Origin: Lithospermum erythrorhizon
Taxonomy: Eukaryota; Streptophyta; Magnoliopsida; Boraginales; Boraginaceae
Assembly: GCA_019722365.1 (NCBI GenBank)
Contig: JADFUC010001799.1
Location: forward strand, 43,131 to 107,130
DNA: 64,000 nucleotides
Reading direction: 5' to 3'
Of the stretch, positions 35,767 to 48,774 are shown piece by piece; within the stretch, counting starts at the first letter, position 1, and each line of letters begins with the position of its first letter. The translations under genes were made by a program, and so were the position numbers. Under the pieces are notes generated by a model. It did not search any database, was not told the DNA's origin, and was given only the letters and a program-made list of their open reading frames with translations.

Positions 35767-36435
35767 TTTTTGTGTCGAAATAGCCTTGGCTTTTAAGTAT
35801 TTATAGATTTGAAAAAATGAAAAATAGTGGTATAATTTTTTAACAATTATTGGGCAAAAACAATTTAAAGTGAAAAAAAGTAGCAATGAGAACGCGTGGC
35901 GAGCCGATGGCTCGATTTTTTTTAATTCCACTTAGGGCCCACATTGTGGGTGTCAAATTTTGGTGGGATCGAATATTGATCGGAAACAAATATTAAATTT
36001 GATTTGATTCGTCCAGTATTAAATTTGATCACCAAATTTGATCCGTTGATGAAATAATCCTTTTACACTCTATTTGATACAGATAGCCTGAGTGCAAACG
36101 TGAGTACATTCGAGAAGGACGACATGCCGTCTTCCCTGTAGGAAACAAGTCTTTGGCGCATTTTGGTTGTGAAGTTCTAAAACACCAAACCTCCCCACTC
36201 TTACATCCACATCAACTTTGCTCTTTTTCCTTCAAGATCTCCATAAACACACACACACACACACACATATATTCATTTACAAAACATTCCCAAATTCATC
36301 ATAATCATATCATAAAAAAAATATTAAATTCAACATATATTACTCATAAATGTGATTTGAATTTGAGATGAACATTCTCGAATTCAACATCATTAAATCA
36401 GCAAATCAAAATTAAAAAAATAAAATTATATAGAA
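35767..36435 (+). promoter_or_regulatory. Promoter and 5' UTR region of the phospholipase gene
   Basis: The DNA between the gypsy LTR and the start codon at 36436. It contains a (CA) run at 36246-36267, poly-A/T stretches and no coding. No clear TATA box can be placed, so the transcription start is not determined. Confidence 0.4.
36246..36267. repeat. (CA)11 microsatellite in the leader
   Basis: Uninterrupted AC dinucleotides about 170 bp upstream of the phospholipase start codon. Confidence 0.95.
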
Positions 36436-39400
36436 ATGTCGTGGGGATTAGGGTGGAAACGTTCATCGGACACGTTCCATTTGACTTTAAGTTACGGTGC
36501 TGACGTGGACACATTAGAGGACGCGAGTCCTAGGTCATCACGATCGTCTTCAGCTTCGGCGTTTTCGCCCTCTCCATCGCCCCCTACCACGCCCTTTCAT
36601 GATGCGTTGACTGGGAATAATAATAGTCAAATTCAGCATGGTTTAGGGTGTCGAATCGATCTCGATTGGTCCGGGGGCGACGAGGAGGATCAGGTTGCGT
36701 TGAAGCTGCAATCTCAGGTTATGGTGGCGTTGCCGTCTCCTCAGGATACTGTCGAGATTGAATTGAAGGCGAGGGGGAGGGGGAGTGGTGGGATTGTAGA
36801 TAGTGGGAGTGTTGAGGGGGGAATTGGAAATGTCGAGAATGTCGGGGTGGGGGAAGCGAATAATGGGACTGTAAATAGTGGGGGAAGTGGAAATGTGGAG
36901 AATGTTGGGGTGGTGGAGGGGAATAATGGGAATGTCGAGGAGAGGGGTGAAATTGTAAATAGTGGAAATGTTGGGGATGTGGAGGAGAGAAGCGGGGGAC
37001 GAGAGGGGACGGGGGATGTTGAGGTTGAGATGAGAGTGGTGAAGAGGAGGGATCCGTTGAGAGGGGTGGTGTTATGGAGGGATGGAAATTCGGGCCAACA
37101 AATTGACGGAATGGGGGTGTTGTTGAGGTTGATGAGGTCGAATTTTTGTAATGGGGCAAGTGCGGGGAGTGCTGGGGGCGGGGAGAAGGTTTTAGAAGGG
37201 GTTGCGATGGGGTGTGCTGAGCATTGGCAGAGTGTGACAGTAGTCAGCTTCTGTGGTCTTGGAATAGCGGTGAGCAATTCTTGGAGATTGTGTTTAAATG
37301 CATTTGTGATTATCGAATGTATATTGTGTTAATCTGTGACTATTTGTTTATAGTGACCATGATTTATTTTACATTCGTGTTATAGTTTATCATGCTAACA
37401 GGTAAGACCGGAATAATAAGAAGGTAGCATGCCAAGAAAGAGATTGTGGCCTTCTTGATATTTCGTGACACTAGGAATTCTGATATTTCTTAGGAAATAG
37501 AAGCCTATTATATCTGTTCCTACTCCATGTTCATTTTGGATCGAATATTGCAACGTCACTGCAGCATGCAAATTAGGATAATGCCGTTTATTTATCATTA
37601 ATAGAATTATAATATAAATTAGAAACAACACTAGTCATCCTTTGCACAAATGAAATGCTCCTTCTCAGAGAAGAGGTATTCTTTAAAATTGACTGAGAAG
37701 TTTATCAATCGTCCGAAAAGGAAAGCTAGGCCCTTAAAACATATGTCAGAGGGTTTAGGTCTTACATTCTTATTTCAAGATGCAGCTAGAATTAGGTCTA
37801 TTGTTATCTACAGTAGATGAAGTTGTGTACTTCGAATATATTGGTTATATAACTGCTCAGGTTAAAAAATAGTGGCAGGGTAAGTTTCTTGTGAATTTTA
37901 GGAGACTTAATTTCAATTGATTAGGGATGTGACACCATAATAGAGCTGAATGGACAATGGAGACATTATATCCATATAGCCATTATATCCACCTAGCAGG
38001 AGAAGGTGTAGTTTTGTCTTAAAATACTTTAGTGGAACTAGAAATTTCTGTTGAGGGCTTCTGAAAAGCCATAATAATGATGCCAAAGTCGAGGTTTCAG
38101 TTTGAACGAATAGAAGCATGAACCTCTTCTTCATCACTAGAATTTGTCATTTGTTCTTTTGAATTTTGTGAAGTATGGTGGGTGATATTTGGTAATGAAA
38201 TTTAGATTTTGCACTTTGTCCTCTAGTCTCCTTTGTATTCCTTGTGAAGTGAATTACATCTCTTGCCAATGATTTAGTGGGGAACCATACCATCCTAAGC
38301 CCTATGATGGAAGGAATGATTTGAAAGACGAGATTAGAAGCCATATCAAGAAGCTTAAACTCTCTACTTTACTCAAGTATTTCCCTTTGCATTATTTGTA
38401 GGTGTTACCAGTTGAAATTACCAGGCTACCTCTTCTTGAAAAGTTGTACCTAGATGGTAATCGACTGACCACCTTGCCACCTGAACTTGGTGAGCTGAAA
38501 TATCTGAAAGTTCTTACAGCTGACTACAACATGCTGGTGTCAGTACCTGGTAAGCATCCCAAGAATAAGTTTGTGAAAACATAATTTCTGGACTAATTAT
38601 TTTTTAGAACTATAACTCCTTAAAATTGTGCTGTAAGCAGCTGAACTACGGCAGTGCATTGAGTTGGTAGAATTATCTCTTGAACACAACAAATTGGTTA
38701 GGCCCCTTCTGGATTTCAGGTCATTTCATCAAAATAATCATATTTTGATCCCCTTGTGGTTCCTTCTTCTACATATTGAATAACTACTGGTGACTGATGA
38801 TCTGGTTTCACTTATTTACAGGGCAATGTCCGAGTTACGTATTCTTAGGCTATTTGGTAATCCTCTGGAGTTTCTTCCTGATATTTTACCTCTGCAAAAA
38901 CTTCATCACCTGTCACTTGCAAATATAAGAATCGTAGCTGATGACAATTTAAGATCAGTGAATGTACAAATAGAGGTATGGATGGGCACAGTGAATTTTA
39001 CTCCTATATGGTGGCTACATCAGTCACCAGTAGTATGGCTAATGCTTTTGTTGTTCCTTAACTGCAGCTGGAGAATACATCTTACTTCGTTGCATCTCGG
39101 CATAAATTGAGTGCTTTCTTTTCTCTGATATTTCGCTTTTCTTCTTGTCATCACCCTTTGCTAGCATCTGCTTTGGGAAAGATAATGCAAGATGAAGGGA
39201 ACCGCGTAGTTGTTGGAAAAGATGAAAATGCAGTTCGTCAGCTCATAAGCATGATAAGTAGTGACAATCAGCATGTGGTATGTCTGATAGTGTTGCTTTA
39301 TATTGTGTGTCTATTTCCACTGTCAACTATTTAACACAGCACCTGTTTTGGTCATCTATCCATCTGATCAGATGTGCCTCTTCTTAGGTTGAACAAGCGT

Positions 39401-42400
39401 GCTCTGCACTTTCATCCCTTGCTTCAGATATATCTGTGGCAGTGCAGTTGATAAAATCTGATATTGTGCAACCAATTGAAAGAGTATTGAAGTCACCTGG
39501 TTCAGATGAGATTATATCTGTGCTGCATGTTGTGGTGATCTTAGCTCTTACATCTGATGTTGTAGCCCAGAAGATATTGACTAAAGAGATTCTAAAGTCA
39601 CTGAAATTGTTATGTGCCCACAAAAATCCAGAGGCAAGTTCACTGGATACATTTTGTTTTCTAAATTGTTCAAAATGATCTAAAATTAAATGCTCCTCTG
39701 ATGCCAGGTACAAAGATTAGCATTAGTTGCTGTTGGAAATCTGGCTTTCTGCATAGAGAACCGAAGAATACTTTTGGCTTCAGAAAGTTTGCATGAACTC
39801 CTTTTGCGGCTTACTAAGGCTTGCGAGTTGCGAGTGAGTAAAGCTGCAGCTCGTGCTCTTGCAATTCTAGGTTGGTTTGATTCGACATTTCTTAAGAATT
39901 GACTTATTGAAATTTCCTATTTCTTAAACCAAACCAATTCAACCTTTACTCCACTGAGCGAGGTCGGCTATATGAACAGAATACCACTTCTCCATCTAGC
40001 TATGTTAGGTCATCTTTCTGTTAAGCCCATAAATTTAATGGTAGTACATACCTTATGTTTTTTTCATTTTGGTAAGAGGACATTTTTACTGCTGTTGTAG
40101 GCGAGAATGAAATCCTACGACGTGCAATCAGAGGCAGACAGGTTCCAAAGCAAGGATTACGTATTCTTGCAATGGATGGTGGTGGCATGAAAGGTCTTGC
40201 AACTGTGAATATTCTCAAAGAAATCGAGAAAGGTACTGGGAAGCAGATACATGAGCTGTTTGACCTTATTTGTGGGACATCTACTGGCGGAATGCTTGCT
40301 GTTGCTCTCGGAATTAAACTGATGTCTTTAGAAAAATGTGAAGAAATATATAAGGAACTTGGTGAGATCCTTATACCAAAGAAATTAAGTGCCTAAAATA
40401 TACATTTGGATAAGTTGTCATTTTTTTTTCCACGCTGCAGGAAAATTAGTGTTTGCTGAGCCAGTTCCAAAGGACAATGAAGCAGCAACTTGGAAAGAGA
40501 AGTTGGATCAGCTCTACAAAAGCTCCTCCCAGAGTTTTAGAGTAGTTGTCCATGGATCAAAGGTACTTCAAGTTGTCTTTCTCATTTCTTTGGATTTTGG
40601 TGATTTTGTGATGATAGCAAGCATGTTTTAATAAATTATATCAACTATTTTTTTGTCTGGGCAAAAAGCACCATTATCACCTATGTTTGACTCATGTCAC
40701 CATTTGATCACCTATGTTTCGAAGTTCCAATTTGATGTTTCAAAAAATGTTTTTTTCCGTCGTTAATATTTCCGCTTACTCTTCAGTTAATTTCCAAAAA
40801 TGATATTTTTATCATTTTCGCAGGATAATTTCGTATTTTTAACCAATATAAAAAAGAAAAAAAATACAAAAAGTTAATTCCTACAAATGTTGTGTGATTG
40901 CAGAATACCTTTTTCCTTTTTATCAATAAACCCTAACGGAAGTGAATTATTGAAATTTATAACAATTGATTCGTCTAGCAAATTGTCTTGTGAATACTGT
41001 AATTAAGTTTTTCTTTTTCTATGCTAATTTTGATTCTTCAAATGTCAATAATTTCGATTCTGCAAAAATCGCTCTCTTTATGACGGCAGTCACACTGTCA
41101 CTAGATGTAAAAGCAACTCTTTCAGCTTACCGAATTCATTCTCACATAATCCTCAAACTCACAGCAGAGGACATGTGATATAGTTATTGGGTTTTAACAT
41201 CTGAGAGTGGAGAAGCTTTGTGGTCATCACTTTCAAATTTGTTTTTCATATCAAACGTGAGCATAGGGGAGAATCCTTTGCCCCGACAGAATTATATTTA
41301 AGAAATTTTTGTAGACTGTCTATTAAGGTTTACAGGTGATGGTGGTGGTTGCCATGGTGAGGCTGTGAAGATAGAAGTCAATTTTTTTTTCCTTTTTTGC
41401 ATCTTTTTTATGTTAGTTTGAAGATGAAATAACCTACCAAAAATGATGCAATATTATTTTTGAAAGTTAACAGAAAGTTTAACGGTGGACCAAAAAATTA
41501 ATTTCTTGAAAGGTAAGTGATCAAATGAGACACTTCGAAACCTAAGTGATCAAATGAAATGGTGACATGAGGCAAACATATGTGATCAATGGTGACTTTT
41601 TCCTTTTTATCTTGTGTGAGTATGAGTCCTAGTGTACAAATGTTGTAAGTTTTATTCTATAGATATGGGTTGGTGAAAATTGCTTTAAGCTTGCCACAGG
41701 TTTCTCGTTGAAAAGCATGAAAGCTGTGTAATCCTTAGTAGTTTGAGCTGATAGGTGTTCCAGAATACCTTTTTACTCCCTTTACCCATAAGGCCAGATT
41801 ATTTTGAGCTTAATGGAAACATAACAATTGCATGCTTTTGCCTGTGAATGAAATGGGCAAAAGGTCATACATTTTCTAGTCGTACGTGTCTGTAAGAAAA
41901 GCTTAAAAATCCTATACATTACATGTACATAGTAGCAACTAAGAATATTTTCTCTAAAAATTATGATTGTTTATGATTTTTTGGTTGAGTTCTTTCAAAT
42001 GGGCCTTCTAAGTTTGGTATAAGAAACCAATTACCATATGTTCAAGAGGTTAGTTTTAAGTTATCGTCTTTTCCCCCCAATCTTTCTACTATGTCATTTT
42101 GTTTTCAGTTTTCACCTACCTTAGACTATATTTATTTTCCTTTCAGTTGTTAGATATCATTTCTATTTGGTGACAAGCATGCATTTCATGTCTTGGGTTC
42201 CAACTACCAATGCTGACTTTTATAATCTTTCAGCACAGTGCAGATCAATTTGAGAGACTGTTACAGGAGATGTGTGCTGATGAGGATGGAGATCTTCTGA
42301 TAGAGTCAGCAGTGAAAAGCATTCCTAAAGTTTTTGTTGTCTCAACTCTAGTCAGTGTGGCACCTGCCCAACCTTACATATTTCGCAATTATCAGGTTCT

Positions 42401-45400
42401 TATGTCTCTTCGATAGTGTTTAGTATCTTAATTTTTAAACATCCTTTAAGATTCTAGAAATTATAAAAACTACTCTCTTTTGCTTTTCTTAAAGTGCAGT
42501 ATCCCCCAGGCACACCTGAGGTTTCCTCGGTATCAGAAAATTCAGGTGCTGGAATTGCTGGAGCAGCGACTACTGGCAATCAGGCTGGATACAAACGGAC
42601 TGCTTCTATGGGAAGTTGTAAGGATCAGGTGTGGAAGGCTATCAGAGCATCATCAGCAGCACCATATTATCTGGATGATTTTTCTGACGGTTGGTCCTTC
42701 CTATCCTTGATTGGAAGTGGTTAGATATCAGTTAAACATATGATATATTTGCAAAGGCTGAACCTTAATTTTTCGCTCTGCAGGCGTACATCGCTGGCAA
42801 GATGGTGCTATTGTAGCAAATAATCCTACTATTTTTGCCGTTCGAGAAGCTCAACTACTGTGGCCAGATGCGAAGATTGATTGCTTAGTTTCAATTGGAT
42901 GTGGTTCTACTCAACAAGGTATGCTATGTATTAGCACTCAAAGAATATTCAATATTCTTTTTGGCAGCATTATTCACTTGTATACTTCCATTCAATGATT
43001 ATTTAGATACATAAATTCAGCTTCGTAACAAAATTCCTTTCGTTTGTTGGTTTTAATGAGATCTATATATAATTTGGCTAATAATGAATTTTGATATCCA
43101 TTTAATTAATTGGATGTATTTGGTACCAAATTAACACCCCCTTAAATGTATAATGAATTTTGATATACATGTACTGGAGTCATTTAGGGACCATGAACCA
43201 TATATTTGAGTTTAGTAATATAGCTCTTATGTATAAGGCTTTATATATGTCTACATATTGAAAGTGTTGAACTCTCTTGTTTAGGAAGACATGTGCTAAC
43301 TTAATATCATGAACTAATAGTTCTGCTCAGGCTAAATATGCTCACAACATTCTGTTAGCCAACTCCGATTTGGTTATCACAGAAATATGAATGGACTGAA
43401 CAAGCCTTAAGAAAGTGTTTCTGTTATGGAGCTTACAGTGTTGAGCTGGTAATGAATTTACTTTATCATCTCGTATGTGCCATGATTCTATTTGTGCGGT
43501 GTTTCTGACATGTTTCATAGTTTTTGTGAGGACAATGCATTGCGTTTACTATTTATTGATCTTCTTGTCCTGAGTTAGATGCGAAAAGGTGGATGGCGTT
43601 ACTTGGATACTGGCCAGGTGTTGATTGAGAGTGCATGCTCAGTTGATAGAGTTGAAGAAGCTTTGGGCACATTACTTCCTATGCTTCCTAATGTGCATTA
43701 CTATCGGTTCAATCCAGGTAACCTGTTAATTTGTGAGGTTCATCGAAGTATCTGATTTAATTTTCCCTTAAATTTCATTATTCAATTTTGTTTGCAGTTC
43801 TTGATAGACTGTGTGCTATATAGAAATAAAATTCCAGTTTCTTGGGTCTAATATAGCTTATAAACGAGGTCTTAGTGCTCTGTGGTTCTTGTATTCCCAT
43901 TACAGTTGATGAGCGATGTGATATGGAGCTAGATGAAACTGATCCTGCCATCTGGTTAAAGTTAGAGGCTGCGACAACTGATTACATCCAGAACAATTCA
44001 CTTGTATTTAAGGATCTCTGTGGAAGATTGCTGGAAAATCCATATGATGAGAAAGTTTCAGTCAATGTGAAGTCTCACCAGTTAAACAGAGGAAAGAGTA
44101 GCGAATCTGGTATGTGATGTGAACTGAGTTTTCAGTAAACCTTTCAAAAGTTTCTTATTAATATCAATTATTGTTTGTATTCTTTTCTGATGATAATTTT
44201 CCCTCATTGGGTTGGAGACGTTGTGTTCTACTTGTGGAGGCTTGCAATAGTCCCGATTCTGGAAGAGTTTTCCACCATACCCGTTCTCTGGAGACATTCT
44301 GTTCCCAAACTGGAATACGTCTCTCCCTTATGACTGGGGTATCTGGTACCTTCAAGCCAGCCTCAGGGTCAATGTCTCGAACTCCATTCACGTCACCTTT
44401 GTTCACTGGAAGCTTCCCCTCAAGTCCTATGTTATTCAGTCCTGATGTTGGGCCTCAGAGGCTTGGAAAATTAGATTTAGTTCCACCTTTGAGCTTGGAT
44501 GGATTCCAATCAACTAAAACATCTGGTTCACCACCTGACTCTCCTATGCACCGCAAACAGTGTTCCTCGCATGTTCAGTCAATGCACGAGAAACTGCAGA
44601 ATACACCACAAATCGGAGTTATACACTTAGCTCTTCAGAATGACACAAATGGATCTATACTTAGGTTAATTTTTGCTTCATTATTCTTTTTGCCCGTACT
44701 TTTTTATTGCTTATATCTGATTTTGATTGTACTTTGTATGCTATACAGCTGGCAGAATGATGTGTTTGTGGTTGCTGAACCTGGAGAACTGGCTGAACAT
44801 TTTTTGCAGACTGTTAAATTTAACTTGCTATCATTGATGCGTGGTCGAAGGAGGAAGTATGCATCAGTGGTTACGAGCATTTCCACTGTTGCAGATTTGG
44901 TCTCACGCAGACCTTACTTCCACCTCGGAGGTGTCATGCACCGATATATAGGACGTCAAACACAAGTATAATAAATAAGCTTCCATTAATGTTATGATTT
45001 TGCTTTGATCGTGTTTACATGCTCATAGAAACTAGACTTATTCTTACATTTAATATCTGTCAAGGTCATGGAAGATGACAGGGAGATTGCCGCTTATATG
45101 TTCCGTAGAACGGTTCCTAATCTATACCTGACTCCAGAAGATGTTAGATGGATGGTATGTAATTTATATTATTTATCAGTTTTATGCTTTCTGTCAGTTC
45201 TAGCGGAATGGTTGTGCAAGTCTTTTGCTGTTATACTGGATGGTATCGCCTGGATTTAATTTTTGTGTTGTCGACCTTTTTACTTTACTTCAATACTGAA
45301 ACCGGTTTGTCTACAGTTGGTCATTTTCTATACTCGGTGATTATAATGGGTTGTCTTCTGTTTAGTTTGTTCAGGATCTAGTTGGTTGAAGTAATATATT

Positions 45401-46254
45401 ATTTTTCTCTTCACTGATAAAACTTTGATGCTTATGTTCAACCTGTTTTCTTTTGGGTTGGTGTATTTGCTTTTCCTTAGAGCATAATTGATCCCTTGAT
45501 TTCTTTTTCCTTGTTGCTCCAGCAGATGCTCCACATTGTTCTTGTATTTTGATCAATTTTGTGGTAGAAAGTCATATGCGGATCCAGTGTTTATTAGTGT
45601 TGCAGTTAACAGGGAGGATGGATCTCCCTTGTAAAGAGTGCTTAAAACGAACTTCTGCTTACCTTGTTTTTGTTTTCGTTTCAATCTGCATGTGACCAAT
45701 AGGGTTATATTTTATATTGATTATGTATCGTAAGTTTGTATTGTTCAATGTTCAATGGCGATGACTTACATATTACTCCGTATGTGATTGATTAAATCTT
45801 ATAGATTGGAGCATGGAGGGACAGGATTATAATCTTTACAGGGCTTTATGGACCTACCCAAGCTTTGATCAAGGCATTTCTAGATTCTGGTGCTAAAGCT
45901 GTAATATGCCCTTCTGATGAGCCTGAAGAAACCCAGTTGACGACTTTTCATGGCTCTGGTGAATTTAATGGTGTGGAGAATGGAAAATTTGAGATTGGGG
46001 AGGAAGACGGAGAGGATGACGATACGGAACCTGGCGCAAGCACTGCCAGTGATTGGGAGGACAGTGAACCCGAGAAAACTGGCGATAAAACTGCGTCCTT
46101 TTGGGATGATGATGAGGAGGAGTTGTCTCAGTTCATTTGTGAGTTTTATGATTTATTATTTCAAGGTGGTTCAAGGGTAGACACAGCCCTGAAGCAAGCT
46201 CTTTCTTTGCATCGAACAATGAGGTACTCTTGCCACCTCCCGACTATACCTTAG
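36436..46254 (+). CDS. PLAI: LRR-armadillo-patatin phospholipase A (PLA I type), 18 exons, two suspect junctions
   Basis: Exons: 36436-37269, 38402-38549, 38641-38719, 38822-38975, 39068-39277, 39388-39633, 39708-39870, 40101-40361, 40441-40562, 42234-42395, 42500-42689, 42784-42918, 43579-43717, 43906-44109, 44193-44664, 44749-44965, 45065-45154, 45805-46254. Together they encode about 1,425 aa. Order of parts: a low-complexity N-terminus (MSWGLGWKRS start), leucine-rich repeats (exons 2-4), armadillo-like helices (exons 5-7), then the patatin domain with the oxyanion loop DGGGMKG, nucleophile elbow GTSTGG (exon 8) and catalytic-dyad Asp in WQDGAIVANNP (exon 12). An acidic C-terminus follows. 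Arabidopsis PLA I hydrolyses membrane galactolipids and phospholipids and feeds basal jasmonate; the same role is inferred. Exon 13 needs two extra bases to stay in frame, and exon 15 lacks an AG acceptor (TG at 44191-44192). All other junctions are in phase. Intron 6 uses a GC donor (GAG|GCAAGT). Confidence 0.85.
40659..41603. mobile_element. MULE-like TIR element in intron 9 of the phospholipase gene
   Basis: Long imperfect terminal inverted repeats, about 75 bp: left GGGCAAAAAGCACCATT, right AATGGTGACTTTTTCC. The 9-bp flanks are TTTTTGTCT (40650-40658) and TTTTTATCT (41604-41612), 8 of 9 identical, the size expected for Mutator-like insertions. Length is 945 bp with no transposase, so it is non-autonomous. 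It accounts for most of this 1.67-kb intron. Confidence 0.75.
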
Positions 46255-46640
46255 TGCATCTGCATCGGTCTACCTTTTGTTCTTGAGGTTATAATCAGAA
46301 TATCCTTGCGCCAGATGCATTTAATACTTGCTCGATATATACATGTTGTAGAACATTTCATACTAATATTATACTATAGAATGGATCGGGGAGAAGGGGA
46401 GGGGGGGAGATGTTGAGGAAAATAGGTTCACAAGGATTGAAATAAGAAATGAGAGTGACCAACCATTTTTCTGAGGCTGGCCATTGAATTTTATACTTGT
46501 ATTAGTTGTATAAGATGAATTATGGAATTTAATCTCACATCTCCTTACTGCCCTTTTTGTTGTTTTCCTACTGTGATGGTTCATAATAACTCGCAAAGTT
46601 ATAGAAAATAGTATGCCTGGAGTGAATAACCACATGCGTT
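46255..46640 (+). other. 3' UTR and downstream flank of the phospholipase gene
   Basis: Non-coding sequence after the TAG stop at 46252-46254. No clear poly-A signal can be singled out. Confidence 0.35.
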
Positions 46641-46838
46641 GTATGAACTACTTTGAGCAGCTTTAGCAAGGAACCTAATGGAATGAATTATACATAGAGT
46701 CATTATGAGATAAAAGGTTGTAGGACACGTATGATTACTGTGTTTGTACATGCCAAGATATTTCCAATTAAATGCTTCAATAAGAAATTTGTAGAGGGCA
46801 AGTTCAGCTTGAATTTAGTGGAATTTATTGAATCAATT

Positions 46839-47090
46839 CGGATTTATTTTGACAAAAAAAGCGTGTCGGACCCACAATGGCCTTTTCTTTATTATTATCA
46901 CATCTCAATCCATTATTTGATCTTATTTAGCTATTAAATGGATCATAATTATTTAAATTTTACATATTAATTATTAAAATAATAATCGCATTATTATTTG
47001 GAAATTTATTATGACAAAAAAAGTTTGTGGGACCACAATGGCCTTTCTTCATTATTATCACCTTTCAAACTATTTTTTTTTTTTTTAAAA
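46839..47090. repeat. Direct duplication, about 161-bp period
   Basis: GACAAAAAAAG followed by GGGACCACAATGGCC (first copy CGGACCCACAATGGCC) and a T-rich tail with ATTATTATCAC occurs at 46839-46910 and 47001-47075. The family is not recognised. The surrounding 46640-47660 is otherwise AT-rich and empty. Confidence 0.7.
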
Positions 47091-47659
47091 TCTTTATAGC
47101 AATTAAACGTTAAATATGATTCACTTATAATGTTCATAATTCACTCCCAGCCAATCATTTCTTTATTTTGGGGTTCGATTTTTATGTATATTCTTTACTT
47201 GAGAACACCGCATTATTCACCTAAAATTGAAAATTGAATAATTCAAATATGTTAATAGAAATTTAGGATAAAATTAGATTTTAAAAAGAAGAAAATATAT
47301 ATTAAATATGGATGTTGAATGAAATATCTTTTTAATTTATATTTGTATATGGAGAAAATATTTTATTTTTTATATAATTCAAAAAAGAGCAAATATGAGG
47401 GAAGAAAAAAAATAATCGTAAAATAGGGAGAATATAAATTTATGGGGTGAATATGGTGAGTGAATAATTTATATTAATTACTATTTTAGGAAAAATTTGA
47501 AAAGTCAATAGTTTTTTAATTTTTTAGTGATTTGATCCCTTATTATTACTTTTAGGAGATCGTGTGAGTGCTATTAATTGGAGTCTAAATTTAAATTTTA
47601 GATATAATTATTAAAATAATAATCACATAATTAATAATATGAAAAATCAAATATGAGAG

Positions 47660-47660
<1 letters not shown>

Positions 47661-47727
<67 letters not shown>
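47661..47727. repeat. (TA)n microsatellite
   Basis: About 33 TA/AT dinucleotides, interrupted once by ACTA at 47697-47700. Confidence 0.95.
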
Positions 47728-47730
<3 letters not shown>

Positions 47731-47932
47731 GCGGATATGAAGGAAAGAGAAAAGTGAGTTATGTCTCTTAGAGTGTAAGATAGTAGAAATTTTTGATGAT
47801 GTGATGAGGCAATGTCGATTTGGTAGAGGTTATTGATCTTGAGGCGACTTATTGGAGATGAATTAATGTGATTTTGGTGGGTTTAAATTCCAAGGCAATT
47901 CGGTGTTGAATTAGTAAAAGTATGGTATAAAG

Positions 47933-48774
47933 TAGTGTTGTTATCGGTCCGAATATTGACAAGATTGGTATATATCACATAAGATTATATCAGATAAGAT
48001 TATCGGATATATCCGGACCGATCCGATAACCTACCGGATAATTTTGTTGGCTTTGGAAAAGGTCGATGGTGTCTGGGGTGGATACTTTTCGATCTTTGTT
48101 TTGAATAGGTTCGCGGAAGTCCGTCAAAGCCCAAAAAAGCGCCGAGAATAAAATCTGGTCAAAATCTCAAATCAAAACATATAAAAATTGATTTTGACAT
48201 AAATAAAATAATAATCTAAACATAAAAAACATATATGAATTGAAATTCAGCAACAATTCAACATATAAATATTCAACATCAAAACAAATACAAATCGAAA
48301 TCGAATTCCACATAGAAATCGAATAGAATTCCATAAAAAACAGAATTGGATTCAACAATTGAGGCTCAAATTCATCTATAAATCGTCACAGCCTTCAAAA
48401 TATAAATTGATGAATTCAAAATAAAAAATCCGAATGGATTCAAAATCGAACACCACGCCTAAGACTCATTGATTGAGAGAGATGTGGTGTATTGTGTTCA
48501 TATGCATATAGAACAAAGAAAAGAAGATGAAAACAAGAAAGAAATGAAGGCCCAAGAGAGAGTTAGAGAAGTTGGATAGAGAGGGGGAGAGGGGAGGCGG
48601 AATAAAGGGTTTTGGGGGTAGGGGGAGATTCTTTTATACTCCCCACTTACCGGTCTTGATCTTGATCGGGGTTCATTCGGTTCTCGATAAAAAAGATGGT
48701 ACCTTGTTGAATGAATATTCGGTCGGGTTCTTTTTCAGGCGGTTTTCAGTTTATCCGACCCAATAACATGACTA
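47933..48774. mobile_element. Non-autonomous hAT-like element
   Basis: Terminal inverted repeats: left TAGTGTTGTTATCGGTCCG, right (reversed) TAGTCATGTTATTGGGTCG. The 8-bp flanks GTATAAAG and GTAAAAAA match at 6 of 8 positions, the hAT duplication size. It contains subterminal CCGGTCTTG/ATCGG words but no transposase. Length is 842 bp. Confidence 0.55.

Noticed and set aside
36719..37277. Long minus-strand open frames (146 and 178 aa) opposite exon 1 of the phospholipase gene
   Set aside because: They mirror the GC-rich repetitive coding exon. The proline/serine-rich translation has no start context or homology of its own, while the plus strand is clearly the conserved gene.
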